Shown piece by piece: positions 8,459 to 17,563 of a DNA stretch of 64,000 nucleotides (its first letter is position 1; the number at the start of each line of letters is the position of its first letter). This DNA is from Pusillimonas noertemannii. GTDB taxonomy: Bacteria > Pseudomonadota > Gammaproteobacteria > Burkholderiales > Burkholderiaceae_B. Below the pieces are notes generated by a model, which was not told the DNA's origin, searched no databases, and saw nothing but the letters and a program-made list of their open reading frames with translations. Made by a program: the position numbers and the translations under genes. The stretch covers positions 620,001-684,000 of the forward strand of contig NZ_QEKO01000001.1 of assembly GCF_003096595.1 (NCBI RefSeq). Reading direction: 5' to 3'.

Positions 8459-9367
8459 TTATTCGCGAAATAGGTCCGTGATGAGGTTTCTGAACCAGAC
8501 ACTTGCTCCGTCACGATGAAACCTGCGATGCCAGTATTGCTTCAGATCATACTGAGGTACTGCCATCGGCAGCTCCAGCAACTTCAGATTGGCAAACCTG
8601 GAGTACGCAACGCCCACGGCGCGCGGTACTGTGGCGACGAGGTCGGATTCCTCGATGATCATGGGCAGGCTCATGAAGTGCCGGGTTTCGAGGGCGATCT
8701 TTCGCCGGATGCCGCGTTGATGAAGAAGGTACTCGAAGATTTCGTGGCTTCGTCCAGATACATATACCACCATGTGTGCGAGGTCGAGAAATTGCTTCAT
8801 GCTGAGTCTATTGCCGGGCACCTTGGGATGATCCTCGCGTACGACACATACAAAGGAATGGCTGAAGAGCCTCTGCTGAAAAATTTCGGCCTTGGTCAGA
8901 TCGGGAAAATAACCGACCGCCAGATCGACCTTGCCTGTTTCAAGCGCGGTTTCCAGCTGCTCGTGGGGCACGGTGGTCGCCCGCAAGCGTATGCTCGGAG
9001 CGACGGTTGACAGCCGCTTGAGCAGCTTCGGCAGAAACACCATTTCTCCAATATCGGGTGTGTTGATGGTGAAGGTTCGCGTGGCCACTGCAGCATCGAA
9101 GTTCGATTCGTGCAGTACCTGTGTACGCATGATATCGAGCACGCGTGAAATTGACGGCGCCAGGTCTTGCGCCCGAGGGGTGGGCTTCATGCCTACACCA
9201 GTCCTGACAAATAGGGGATCGTTCAGCATCAAGCGCAGCTTGGCCAGCGCGGCGCTCATTGCGGGCTGACTCAGACCGACGGCCTGCCCGGCCCTGGTCA
9301 CGCTTTGGTGTTCGAGCATCGCTTCGAATATAAGCAGCAAGTTCAAGTCAACATGGTTCATGTCCAT
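8459..9367 (-). CDS. LysR-family regulator (NodD/NahR-like)
   Basis: A 302-residue LysR protein. The N-terminal helix-turn-helix (SVTRAGQAVGLSQPAMSAALAKLR, about 22-45) is followed by LFVRTGVGMKPTPRA. The opening DLNLLLIFEAMLE is typical of the NodD/NahR/LinR branch, which often senses aromatic compounds. It is divergent from the binding-protein/Rieske operon starting at 9608, its likely target. The 240-bp gap between them is AT-rich and holds the operon promoter. Confidence 0.9.
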   Translation of the reverse strand: MDMNHVDLNLLLIFEAMLEHQSVTRAGQAVGLSQPAMSAALAKLRLMLNDPLFVRTGVGMKPTPRAQDLAPSISRVLDIMRTQVLHESNFDAAVATRTFTINTPDIGEMVFLPKLLKRLSTVAPSIRLRATTVPHEQLETALETGKVDLAVGYFPDLTKAEIFQQRLFSHSFVCVVREDHPKVPGNRLSMKQFLDLAHMVVYVSGRSHEIFEYLLHQRGIRRKIALETRHFMSLPMIIEESDLVATVPRAVGVAYSRFANLKLLELPMAVPQYDLKQYWHRRFHRDGASVWFRNLITDLFRE

Positions 9368-9607
9368 AACAAAAAACCTATAAGGGGTGAGGGTGCGACT
9401 TGCTGTGAAGCGAAAATGTTTTATGCAGGCTAGGCTATGCGGGCATTGGGGGTGGCATCAGGCCGGATCACATTATCCAAAAAACAAATTATACCTATTC
9501 GCTGTATCCCGTTGACCCTCTGAAAGCGGGTTTCTATCATGGATCCGGATGCCGCAAGTCTGTAATGCGCATCGATACAAAACTATATAAATACGAGGAT
9601 CGGAGAC

Positions 9608-10780
9608 ATGAATCTAATCAAGCTGTTCACGTCCTGTGCCGCCGCGATTTCCATGCTGGGCGCATCGGTGGCTAATGCTCAGGAACCTATTCGTATCGGT
9701 ATGGCCTTGCCATTGAGTGGCGTTTTCACCAGCTATGGGCAGCAGGCGAAAAACGGCATACAGGTTTTCATGAACAAGCACGGCACCACTGTGGCCGGAA
9801 GGCAGATCGAGATCATATACCGCGATACGGGTGGAGGCAGCGCCGAATCAGGCCACCGGCTGGCGCAAGAGTTTGTCTCTCGCTACAAGGTCGATATATT
9901 GGGCGGGTTCCTGATTACGCCCCAGGCTTTTGCGGCGGCTCCTGTCGCAACGGCTGCGAAAGTACCTTTGTTCGTCATGCTGGCGGGTAGTTCCAGCGTC
10001 ACCGAAAAATCCCCCTATATTGTGCGCACTTCCTATACCAATGCGCAGATGGCCTATCCGTTGGGGCAGTGGGCTGCGAACAACGGCATAAAGACCGCCT
10101 ACAGCCTAGTGGCTGACTTTGGACCAGGCCACGACGCCGAACATTGGTTCAAGAAAGGATTTACTGAAAATGGCGGGCAAATCGTCGGGGAAACCAGGGT
10201 GCCGCCCGCCAACCACGATTTTGCACCGTTTGTTCAACGCATCAAGGATGTGGAGCCGGACGCGGCTTTCGTCTTTCTGCAGGCAGGGGATGCGTCGATC
10301 GGCTTCTTGAAGGAGGCGGCTGGCCGCCAGTTAGCCGAAGCGGGTGTCAAGACCTTGGCGCTCGAAGGCTTTACCGACGACGACACACTGGCCGCAGTGG
10401 GCGATGCCGCCCTAGGTGTCATTTCAGCCGGTTTTTATACGACCGACTACGACATACCCATGAATACCGAGTTTCTTTCTGGATTCAACGCAGTCGACGG
10501 GGGAAAACTGCCGCCAAATTTCATTGCGGTCGCCGCCTATGACGCGATGCGAGTCATTTACTCGGCGCTTCATGAGCTGAATGGCGAGGTTGATTCCGAT
10601 CGCCTCATAGAAGCAGCCAGGGGAATGCAGGTCGATAGTCCTCGGGGCGTGCTGGTCATCGACAAAGAAACCAGGGATGCCGTCCAGGATATCTACATCC
10701 GCAAGATAGAGCGTGTGGACAGCGGTTTGGTAAATCGCAATTTCGACAAAATTCCAATGGTGAAGGATCCCGCGAATTGA
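9608..10780 (+). CDS. Liv-type periplasmic binding protein (orphan)
   Basis: A 390-residue receptor of the branched-chain amino acid/amide ABC family. The signal peptide ends at SVANAQ-EP and the mature start is IRIGMALPLSGVF. Family landmarks include GGFLITPQAFAAAPVA and the aromatic-rich C-terminal lobe. GGAG lies 8 bp before the ATG. No permease or ATPase genes adjoin it; the complete Liv set is near 27-31 kb. It is followed 33 bp later by a Rieske oxygenase, so it probably binds an aromatic acid or related ligand rather than an amino acid. Upstream DNA contains a TATATAAAT stretch near 9590 that may be its -10 region. Confidence 0.87.
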   Translation: MNLIKLFTSCAAAISMLGASVANAQEPIRIGMALPLSGVFTSYGQQAKNGIQVFMNKHGTTVAGRQIEIIYRDTGGGSAESGHRLAQEFVSRYKVDILGGFLITPQAFAAAPVATAAKVPLFVMLAGSSSVTEKSPYIVRTSYTNAQMAYPLGQWAANNGIKTAYSLVADFGPGHDAEHWFKKGFTENGGQIVGETRVPPANHDFAPFVQRIKDVEPDAAFVFLQAGDASIGFLKEAAGRQLAEAGVKTLALEGFTDDDTLAAVGDAALGVISAGFYTTDYDIPMNTEFLSGFNAVDGGKLPPNFIAVAAYDAMRVIYSALHELNGEVDSDRLIEAARGMQVDSPRGVLVIDKETRDAVQDIYIRKIERVDSGLVNRNFDKIPMVKDPAN

Positions 10781-10813
10781 CAGGCCTACGAGTATTGGAA
10801 GACGGAGACGAGC

Positions 10814-11851
10814 ATGTACATACAGAACAGTTGGTACGCGGCCGGCATGAGCCATGAAATTGGTTCAAAGCCTGTGGCTCGAACCATACTCGAGCAGCCT
10901 GTCGTGCTGTACCGCATGCAAAGCGGCACAGTGGCGGCGCTGGAAGACCGTTGCTGTCATCGCGGCTTGCCGTTGCAGCACGGGGTCGTTACCGGTGAGC
11001 TTCTTGAGTGCGGCTATCATGGACTTGCGTTTGATGGAAGCGGGCGCTGTGTGCGGATTCCAGGCCAGGAGAAGATTCCGGCCAAGGCGGTCATAAGAAG
11101 TTATCCCGTTGTAGAGCAGGACGATCTGATATGGATATGGATGGGAGACCCTGCGCTGGCCGACGCAGCCAAAATCATCCAGTACCCATGGCATCGAGAT
11201 CCGGCCTGGGCCTATAAGGGGAAGTGCACCACCATCAACGCGCACTATCAATTGTTGTACGACAATCTGATGGACCTTTCTCATGTGGGTTATGTGCATA
11301 AGAACACCATCGGGGGTGAGCCCGAAGCGCATTCGAACGCTCAGATGAAGACAACGCGAACCGCCGATGGCGTGCATGTCATCCGTTGGCTGCTCGATTC
11401 AACGCCGCCGCCTACTTATTCTGCGATGTTCGACTTCAAGGGGAGGGTTGACCGATGGATAGAGATCGAGTTTTCGCCTGGAGCTGTACGTTTGTATACG
11501 GGCGCCAAAGATGCGGGGGCTGGAGCCTATGAGGGCAATCGCGACGGAGGGCTGGGATTGAGAACCCTGCACGCTATCACTCCGTCGACGCCCGACAGCA
11601 CGTACTATTTCTGGAGCATCGCACGCAACGTGAAATTGGATAACCAGGACATCCACGAAAAAGTCTTCCGCCAGATAGAGGCCACGTTTCACGAAGACAA
11701 ACTCATTCTTGAGTCGCAGCATCAGCGGTTGAAGCAGCGCCCTGATCCATTGGTGGACATTGCCGCGGACGCAGGCGCGGTGCAGGCGCGGCGAGTTATT
11801 GCAGAGCGAATTAAAGAGGAAGCTGTTGTACGTAGCCCTTCGATACGTTAG
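10814..11851 (+). CDS. Rieske non-heme iron oxygenase, VanA-type
   Basis: A 345-residue terminal oxygenase that hydroxylates or O-demethylates an aromatic substrate. The Rieske [2Fe-2S] ligands are CCH (47-49) and CGYH (66-69). The mononuclear iron site is in NLMDLSHVGYVH (His157, His162), with the bridging aspartate Asp154. Length and start (NSWYAAGMSHEI) match the vanillate demethylase oxygenase group. GGAGACGAGC precedes the ATG. No reductase/ferredoxin partner gene (VanB type) lies nearby, so electrons must come from a protein encoded elsewhere. Confidence 0.9.
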   Translation: MYIQNSWYAAGMSHEIGSKPVARTILEQPVVLYRMQSGTVAALEDRCCHRGLPLQHGVVTGELLECGYHGLAFDGSGRCVRIPGQEKIPAKAVIRSYPVVEQDDLIWIWMGDPALADAAKIIQYPWHRDPAWAYKGKCTTINAHYQLLYDNLMDLSHVGYVHKNTIGGEPEAHSNAQMKTTRTADGVHVIRWLLDSTPPPTYSAMFDFKGRVDRWIEIEFSPGAVRLYTGAKDAGAGAYEGNRDGGLGLRTLHAITPSTPDSTYYFWSIARNVKLDNQDIHEKVFRQIEATFHEDKLILESQHQRLKQRPDPLVDIAADAGAVQARRVIAERIKEEAVVRSPSIR

Positions 11852-11876
11852 CATTGTTTGGATACGTAGCTTGCTG

Positions 11877-12122
11877 CTAGGGTTTCATCATGCCGGAGTC
11901 TACCTCGAATGCGCTTGCCAACCCGTCTTGCAGGCCGGCAAGCGCCGCGTCTGCCGATCTGCATCGTGCAAGCAGCACTTCGCGTGACATTCGCGCGTCC
12001 GCGTGCTGCCAAAGCTGGAGGATAGCCGCAGCCTTCGCCACGTTCTTCGCTGTGACAACGAAGAGTTCTGTCTGATCTACCTGGTCGGTAGTGGGCGCAC
12101 CTCTGCCGCGCAACGCGGTCAC
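11877..12122 (-). CDS. Possible small protein, unknown
   Basis: An 81-residue frame starting GTG, facing the small membrane protein gene at 12183. Its sequence (ELFVVTAKNVAKAAAILQLW, then helical segments rich in Ala, Arg and Leu) reads like a soluble helical protein. It fills an otherwise empty gap between the Rieske gene and the promoter at 12127. There is no good ribosome site and no family recognised. It may be a chance frame. Confidence 0.3.
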   Translation of the reverse strand: MTALRGRGAPTTDQVDQTELFVVTAKNVAKAAAILQLWQHADARMSREVLLARCRSADAALAGLQDGLASAFEVDSGMMKP

Positions 12123-12126
12123 GGGC

Positions 12127-12175
12127 TTGAAGAAAGGGGTTCAACCCTATAGAATAAGGGTTAACCCTTAGGAGG
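12127..12175 (+). promoter_or_regulatory. Promoter with two operator-like palindromes
   Basis: TTGAAG (12127-12132), a 17-bp spacer and TAGAAT (12150-12155) make a good sigma-70 promoter. One palindrome, GGGTTCAACCC (12137-12147), fills the spacer. A perfect 16-bp palindrome, TAAGGGTTAACCCTTA (12155-12170), covers the expected start of transcription. Their centres are about 20.5 bp apart, two helical turns, so both face the same side of the helix. AGGAGG (12170-12175) is the ribosome site of the next gene. Confidence 0.65.
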
Positions 12176-12182
12176 CTGAACC

Positions 12183-12374
12183 ATGAATGAATTATTAATT
12201 TCAGTCTTGTTGGCGACCATGGCGGTTCTGGCGATTGGCGCCGTGCTGCTGCTCGGACTGATAGCCCTGGCCGGAATCGAGCGTCCTCGCGGCGCGGGCC
12301 TGATGCAGCGGCTGTTGTGCCGTCTTTCCTTTGACCGACTGGGCTGCTGCGACGCGGCCGGCCGGGCCGGGTAG
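12183..12374 (+). CDS. Small single-span membrane protein, unknown
   Basis: A 63-residue protein with one long hydrophobic segment (residues 4-32, LLISVLLATMAVLAIGAVLL and onward). A short basic/cysteine-containing tail (LLCRLSFDRLGCCDAAGRAG) follows. A perfect AGGAGG stands 7 bp before the ATG, and a well-formed promoter with two palindromes lies upstream, so expression is credible. No family is recognised. It converges on the diguanylate cyclase gene, with 10 bp between stops. Confidence 0.7.
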   Translation: MNELLISVLLATMAVLAIGAVLLLGLIALAGIERPRGAGLMQRLLCRLSFDRLGCCDAAGRAG

Positions 12375-12384
12375 TTTCCGGCCG

Positions 12385-13542
12385 CTAAGCCGCTTCGATT
12401 CGGTTGCGGCCTAGCGACTTGGCCAGGAACAAGGCCTTGTCCGCACGCCGCAACACGTCTTCGAAGCTTCGGTCGTCATGCCGGCGCGACGAGACTCCGG
12501 CCGACACAGTGATGCGGATGGGCTGATCGCCGGTCTTGAAATTAGACGCTTCGATGGCGCTTCGCATGCGTTCCACCGCGGCCCTTGTGCGGGTTGCGTC
12601 CATGTCCTTGAACAGTGCGGTGAATTCTTCTCCGCCTGATCTGGCGACCATGTCGGCTGCGCGGATTTCTTCCCGCAAGCGGGTGGCGATGTGAACGAGG
12701 GCCTGGTCGCCTGTTTCATGGCCGTAGCGGTCGTTGATGGACTTGAAGTCGTCGATGTCGATTACCGCGACGGCGAATCCGCCCTGCGAGCTGGCCGCCG
12801 CGTCAAACATCATTGCCCCGCGTTCGGTGACCGCGCGTCGATTGGGCAGACTGGTAAGGAAGTCGGTGGCGGCGGTATGTTCCAGCCGCAGCCGCAGTAC
12901 GTCAGAACACAGCATGAGGAACGTGGTGGTGCCCACGATGGGCAGCATGGTCAGGACGATGGCCGACACGACGTTCCAGCCGCTGGCGCCCGACTCTACG
13001 TGGAAGTCGGCGGGCACGTCCATCGACAGGTATATGGAGAACCTGATCGAGGTGCTTACGGCCAGCAGCGAGAAAAGCGCGATCAGCAGCTTTCGGCTGG
13101 ACGAGAACTGGGCTGGGGGGTGCTTGACGAGCGCCTGCAGCGAAGTGAAGGCCAGCGTCAGCCAGGAAAGCGCCGCGATGATCACCCGCACCTTGAAATC
13201 GGGAAAGACGGCCGAGAACCACAGTATGCCGATGGTGGCCCCCACGGCGGGCGCATACAGCTTTGGGTCGGGCCGCATGCCATTGACTTCGCGCAATGCC
13301 AGGCTGTAGGCGGCAAGCCCGAAAACCATGCCGCCATTGGCCAGTGTCAGCATCAGGGGGCGCGGCAGCGCCTGCCCGAATGCGAACAGGGCGCAGCCCG
13401 CGGCGATAAGCAGCGTGCCCCATTGCCAGTACCTTGCCGCCGGCCTGAGCAGTTCGGGCAGGCTGCGATAGGCAAAGGCCAGGACTGACCAGTTGGCAAG
13501 TATGGTCAGCGAGATAATGGTAAAGACTGTCTTTGCGTCCAC
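12385..13542 (-). CDS. Membrane diguanylate cyclase (GGDEF)
   Basis: A 385-residue protein that should make cyclic di-GMP at the inner membrane. About six hydrophobic segments fill residues 5-215. A GGDEF domain follows with active-site variant GGEEF (303-307), which is catalytically competent in known cyclases. The inhibitory I-site RAAD is at 294-297, five residues upstream, so product inhibition is likely. The start is GTG, 7 bp after the stop of the MHYT gene, so the two are co-transcribed. The N-terminal membrane domain is of unknown ligand. Confidence 0.92.
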   Translation of the reverse strand: MDAKTVFTIISLTILANWSVLAFAYRSLPELLRPAARYWQWGTLLIAAGCALFAFGQALPRPLMLTLANGGMVFGLAAYSLALREVNGMRPDPKLYAPAVGATIGILWFSAVFPDFKVRVIIAALSWLTLAFTSLQALVKHPPAQFSSSRKLLIALFSLLAVSTSIRFSIYLSMDVPADFHVESGASGWNVVSAIVLTMLPIVGTTTFLMLCSDVLRLRLEHTAATDFLTSLPNRRAVTERGAMMFDAAASSQGGFAVAVIDIDDFKSINDRYGHETGDQALVHIATRLREEIRAADMVARSGGEEFTALFKDMDATRTRAAVERMRSAIEASNFKTGDQPIRITVSAGVSSRRHDDRSFEDVLRRADKALFLAKSLGRNRIEAA

Positions 13543-13549
13543 GTTGCCC

Positions 13550-15604
13550 TCAAGTGTCCAAGCCCGGAAACTCCGCTGCTGGCACGGGGTGGCCCAACAG
13601 ATAGCCCTGCAGCGCGTCGCAGCCGAGCTCGCTGAGAAATTCCTGCTGGGCCCGGGTTTCGACGCCCTCGGCGACGATCTTCAGTTGCAGTGCCTTGCCC
13701 AGCGCGATAATGGCCGAGACGATGGCCGCGTCTTCGGTGTCGCGCACCAGTTCCTTGATGAAGCCCCGATCTATCTTCAGTTCGCTGGCCGGCAGGCGCT
13801 TAAGGTAGAGCAGGCTCGAATAGCCCGTGCCGAAGTCGTCTATGGAGATCTTCACGCCCAGGTCGTCCAATTGCTTCAGGATGACCATGCTGGCGTCGAC
13901 GTTGCGCATGGCGGTCGATTCGGTGATTTCCAATATAAGGCTGTTGGGAGGCAGTTCATGGCGCTTCAGCGCGCTGCGCACGGTCTGGATGAGATCGGCG
14001 TGTGCAAACTGCAGGGGCGACAGATGGACCGAAATGGTCCAGTCGCGGCCCTGGTCGCGCCATTGCTTGAGCTGGCGGCAGGCCTCGTCAAGCACCCAGT
14101 TGTCGATGTCGATGATCAGGCCGGTTTTTTCGGCGGTGGGAATGAAGTCATCGGGTTGGATCAGGCCGCGATGCGGATGCTGCCAGCGCACCAGCGCTTC
14201 GGCACCCCGGATGGGGCCTTCCGGGTCGTCGAACCGGGGCTGATAGTGCAGCAGCAGCTCGCCTTTTTCTACCGCCTGGCGCAGGTCTTGCACCATTTGC
14301 AGGTGTTCTTCGGCATTGGCGTTCATCGAGGGATCGAAGAACGAATAGCCGTTGCGCCCCGTGTCCTTGCGATAATACAGGGCGGCGTCGGCGTTGATGA
14401 GCAGGGCTTGCGCGTCCAGGCCGTCTTCGGGATAGATGGCGATGCCGATGCTGGTGGAAAGGCGCAGCTCGAATCCGCGTATGCGGTAGGGCCGGGATAC
14501 CAGCTCGACTATCTTCGCGGCCAGGGTGGCGATGTCTTCGGCCGCTTCGATCTGGCTCAGCACCACGAACTCGTCGCCTCCGAAACGGGCCACGGTGTCT
14601 TCCGCGCGTATGCCCGACCTGATGCGTGCGGCCGTTTCGATGAGCAATTCGTCGCCCACGGTGTGGCCATAGACGTCGTTCACCGACTTGAACCCATCCA
14701 GATCCATGAACAGCACAGTGAAGCGCGACTTGTTGCGCAGTGCGGTTTGCCGGGCCTGTTCAATGCGGTCTTCGAGCAGGGCGCGATTGGGCAGGCGTGT
14801 CAGGGCATCATGCAGGGCCATGTGTTCCAGGGCCTTGTTGGCCTTGTGCAGCGACATGTTCAGCGCGCCCGTGCGCGACGCATGGCGGCTGTCGAGCGCG
14901 CTTACGATCAGGGCGATGCCCAGCACGGCGACCGTGACCATGGTAACCAGCACGGACAGCCAGTCGGTGTCGACCCCGAAGTGGGCCGCGCGGCAAATGC
15001 TGCCCACCGGAAACCGCGCCGCCGCCATGCCGCTGTAGTGCATGCCGACAATGGCGCAACCCATGACGATGGCCGCGGTGATTTTCAAGGTGGTGCGATG
15101 CGCCCCATGCCGGCCCAGGTAGGCGGTGATCCACAAGGCCGCGCCCGAGGCCGTGACGGCGATGAGCAGCGACAGGGCGAACCAGCCGGGGTCGTAGACG
15201 ATGCGGGGCAGCATCATCATGGCTTCCATGCCCAGATAGTGCATGCCCGCCACGCCCATGCCCATGACCAGGGCGCCCACGACGAGACGGCGCGTGGTCA
15301 GCCTGCGCCGGCAGGCGATCCACAGGGCGAAGGCGGATGAGGCAATGGCCACCAGCAGCGAGAGCAGGGTGAGCCCGGGGTCGTAGCCCAGCTCTATGGG
15401 CAGGCTGAAGGCCAGCATGCCTATGAAGTGCATGGACCAGATGCCCAGGCCCATGGAGAAAGCCCCGCCTCCCAGCCACCACACGGCTGTCTTGCCGCGG
15501 GCCGTACTGATCTGGCTGGCCATGCTCAAGGCCGTATATGACGCCAGGATGGCCACGAGAAGGGAGAAGACGACCAGAATGGCGCTATAGCTGCTGTCAA
15601 GCAT
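13550..15604 (-). CDS. MHYT-GGDEF-EAL cyclic-di-GMP signalling protein
   Basis: A 684-residue protein with a seven-helix MHYT sensor membrane domain. Its three motifs MHFIGM (59-64), MHYLGM (121-126) and MHYSGM (188-193) could coordinate a metal and sense O2, CO or NO by family precedent. An intact GGDEF domain (342-346, I-site RAED 333-336) and an EAL phosphodiesterase domain (EALVRW from 469; EITEST and DDFGTGYSS present) follow. Both catalytic halves look functional. It is the first gene of a two-gene unit with the diguanylate cyclase downstream. The architecture matches YkoW-type proteins. Confidence 0.94.
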   Translation of the reverse strand: MLDSSYSAILVVFSLLVAILASYTALSMASQISTARGKTAVWWLGGGAFSMGLGIWSMHFIGMLAFSLPIELGYDPGLTLLSLLVAIASSAFALWIACRRRLTTRRLVVGALVMGMGVAGMHYLGMEAMMMLPRIVYDPGWFALSLLIAVTASGAALWITAYLGRHGAHRTTLKITAAIVMGCAIVGMHYSGMAAARFPVGSICRAAHFGVDTDWLSVLVTMVTVAVLGIALIVSALDSRHASRTGALNMSLHKANKALEHMALHDALTRLPNRALLEDRIEQARQTALRNKSRFTVLFMDLDGFKSVNDVYGHTVGDELLIETAARIRSGIRAEDTVARFGGDEFVVLSQIEAAEDIATLAAKIVELVSRPYRIRGFELRLSTSIGIAIYPEDGLDAQALLINADAALYYRKDTGRNGYSFFDPSMNANAEEHLQMVQDLRQAVEKGELLLHYQPRFDDPEGPIRGAEALVRWQHPHRGLIQPDDFIPTAEKTGLIIDIDNWVLDEACRQLKQWRDQGRDWTISVHLSPLQFAHADLIQTVRSALKRHELPPNSLILEITESTAMRNVDASMVILKQLDDLGVKISIDDFGTGYSSLLYLKRLPASELKIDRGFIKELVRDTEDAAIVSAIIALGKALQLKIVAEGVETRAQQEFLSELGCDALQGYLLGHPVPAAEFPGLDT

Positions 15605-15911
15605 GTGAACAGGACGGAAAGACAGGGCGGATCATTTTGTGTGCAAGTGTATCCCGGGTGTGATGAGAAGGCTTGGTATGGCACTACCCCCACATGGGTC
15701 TTCCCCGTTTCTATGAAAATAATTCATCCAGATGTATTTTTTCGCATGACTCACTCATGTTGATTGGCCGCTTCGCCTAGAGCGTGCCCACAAACCATAT
15801 TTATGGTTACTATTAGTAACTTCAGGGCTTTTTCGTTTCTGCAAGCGGCTGCCGGCGCGGGCTCATGAGCATGGGCCCGCCGGTTGAGCGCGGGCCTGCC
15901 TGACGCTACGG
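15605..15911. other. Intergenic region without a gene
   Basis: About 307 bp between the MHYT gene (start) and the AraC gene (stop), both on the minus strand. The middle part (15700-15840) is AT-rich and could hold the MHYT promoter. The right part holds a GC-rich hairpin near 15854-15885 (CCGGCG...CGCCGG) that may terminate the AraC transcript. No coding frame is convincing. Confidence 0.5.
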
Positions 15912-16910
15912 CTAGCCTTTGTGGCGCTTGAGCGTTGCAGAAGGCAATTCATGAAAGCGCTGCTGATAAGCGGCCGAGAACTGGCCCAGGTGCCCGAAGC
16001 CCCAGCGCAGGGCGGTTTGCGTTACGGTGGCGCCTGGCCCGGGGGCCGAGAGCTCGGCCCGGGTGGCGTCCAGCCGGAACTCTTTAAGCTGCTGCATGGG
16101 CGAAGTGTTGCGGTACTTGCGATAGCCGGCGAACAGGCTGCGCATGCTGACGCCCGCCTGGTCGGCGATGTCGCCCGCGGTAAGGGGCAGATGGGCGTTG
16201 TGTTCTATATAGGCCTCGGCGCGCTTGATGAAGCCCGGCGCGATAGTGTCGCAGGGCTTGCCGCCGTCGCCCTGGTTGTGGGGCAGCGTGCCCAGCAGAG
16301 ACACCATGAGGGCTTCTTCGAACTGGGCGGCGATAAGGGGTTGGTCGAACAGCGAGCCTTCAGAAGCTTCGGTAAGCTGCCATTCGAGCAGCCGCCGCAG
16401 CGAGCGTGTGGTCGCGCCTTGCAGCGGGATGGCGGGCGAGAAATTGAGCGGTCCGCCCGTGGGCCGGCCATAGTATTGAGCGCATTGCTGCTCGAACGCG
16501 GCGCGCTCGACGCGGATGAAGAATTTTTCGGCGCTGCGCTCGTGGCGCATGCGGAATTCGAGCGCGGGACTGATGATGGTACCCACGCCCGCGTCGGAAA
16601 GCACGCTTTGCGCGCCGCAATGTATGCTTTCCTGCCCCGAGATGGGCAGCTGTATAAGATAGAAGTCGTTCAGCTTGCCGGGCTCGATGTCGACTGTGGC
16701 GCCATACAGCATGCGGCCGTAGCTTACTTTTTTACCGCGCCGGAAATGCAGCTCGGTATTGAGCGATTGCGACCGGCCCACGACGCGCAGGTCGTGTTCG
16801 CAGAAAATCTGGCTGACCTCGTGGCGTACTTCGTCGGCATCGCGCGAGTTGAATCGCGGGAAGCGGCTGAACAAGTGGCGGCGCAAATGAGTGGAATCAG
16901 CCGTCTGCAT
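15912..16910 (-). CDS. AraC-family regulator
   Basis: A 332-residue activator with a cupin-like AraC-binding N-terminal domain and a C-terminal double HTH. The HTH begins LTAGDIADQAGVSMRSLFAGYRKY in two steps, then ALRWGFGHLGQFSAAYQQRF. The ATG at 16910 is chosen because AAAGG lies 8 bp upstream; in-frame ATGs at 16916 and 16943 are alternatives. It faces away from the flavin reductase/LLM pair only by position: all three are on the minus strand, and it lies downstream. Target and ligand are unknown. It belongs to the NphR/FeaR-like aromatic-catabolism group by general layout. Confidence 0.86.
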   Translation of the reverse strand: MQTADSTHLRRHLFSRFPRFNSRDADEVRHEVSQIFCEHDLRVVGRSQSLNTELHFRRGKKVSYGRMLYGATVDIEPGKLNDFYLIQLPISGQESIHCGAQSVLSDAGVGTIISPALEFRMRHERSAEKFFIRVERAAFEQQCAQYYGRPTGGPLNFSPAIPLQGATTRSLRRLLEWQLTEASEGSLFDQPLIAAQFEEALMVSLLGTLPHNQGDGGKPCDTIAPGFIKRAEAYIEHNAHLPLTAGDIADQAGVSMRSLFAGYRKYRNTSPMQQLKEFRLDATRAELSAPGPGATVTQTALRWGFGHLGQFSAAYQQRFHELPSATLKRHKG

Positions 16911-17047
16911 ATGCATTGCCTTTGGCGCCGGGCGGGCCCGCATGGCGTTGCGGGTTGTAGGCGATGCGGCGGCCCGGGTGCCTGCAAAATGGAAAAGAAC
17001 AGTTTAGTCCTAAACCTTTGTGCGGCATCCCGGGGTTTTCCTGGATG

Positions 17048-17563
17048 TCAGGGTGTCGCCGGCGGCGCGAACGAACCATACTGGCCCTGCCAGTAGGTCA
17101 ACGGCGGGTCGCCCGGCAGGACGCTGATGTGGGTAACCTTGCCCACGATGAGCGCATGCTGCCGGTGTTCGATCACTTTCTCGATATCGCAGGCGAAGAC
17201 GGCCAGGGCCCTGCGCGACAGCCATACGCCTTCCGGCGTCTGGCTCCAGTCATCGTCGGCGTAGCGCTGGGCGCCCCGCAGCCCACCTTTGCCTGAGAAG
17301 TTCTCGGCCACGTGCTGCTGTCCGCGGCTGAGCACATTGATGCCGAACCGCCCGGCCTTTTCCAGCACGGGCCATGAGGACGATGTCCTGTTGACCGAGA
17401 TGAGCAGCTCTGGAGGATCCATGGATACCGACACGACCGAGGTTGCCGTCAGCCCGGTGCGTTCCTGGCCGTCGCTGGCGGTGATGACGGACACGCCGCC
17501 TGCCATCTGGCGCATGGCCTGGCGAAATGCCTGGTTCAGGTCCTGATTCAAGTTCGGGTTCAT
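17048..17563 (-). CDS. Flavin reductase (FMN-binding split barrel)
   Basis: A 171-residue NAD(P)H:flavin reductase of the HpaC/RutF type. Landmarks are FRQAMRQMAGGVSVITA at 13-29, GLTATSVVSVSMDPPELL (37-54) and the late H-ALIVGKV segment. It supplies reduced FMN to a monooxygenase. Its start overlaps the stop of the upstream LLM monooxygenase gene by 4 bp (ATGA), so the two form a coupled two-component system. Confidence 0.92.
   Translation of the reverse strand: MNPNLNQDLNQAFRQAMRQMAGGVSVITASDGQERTGLTATSVVSVSMDPPELLISVNRTSSSWPVLEKAGRFGINVLSRGQQHVAENFSGKGGLRGAQRYADDDWSQTPEGVWLSRRALAVFACDIEKVIEHRQHALIVGKVTHISVLPGDPPLTYWQGQYGSFAPPATP

Noticed and set aside
13493-15340. 615-residue plus-strand frame over the MHYT gene
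   Set aside because: The minus-strand protein has MHYT, GGDEF and EAL motifs. The plus frame is rich in His, Gln and Arg, as expected for an antisense shadow.
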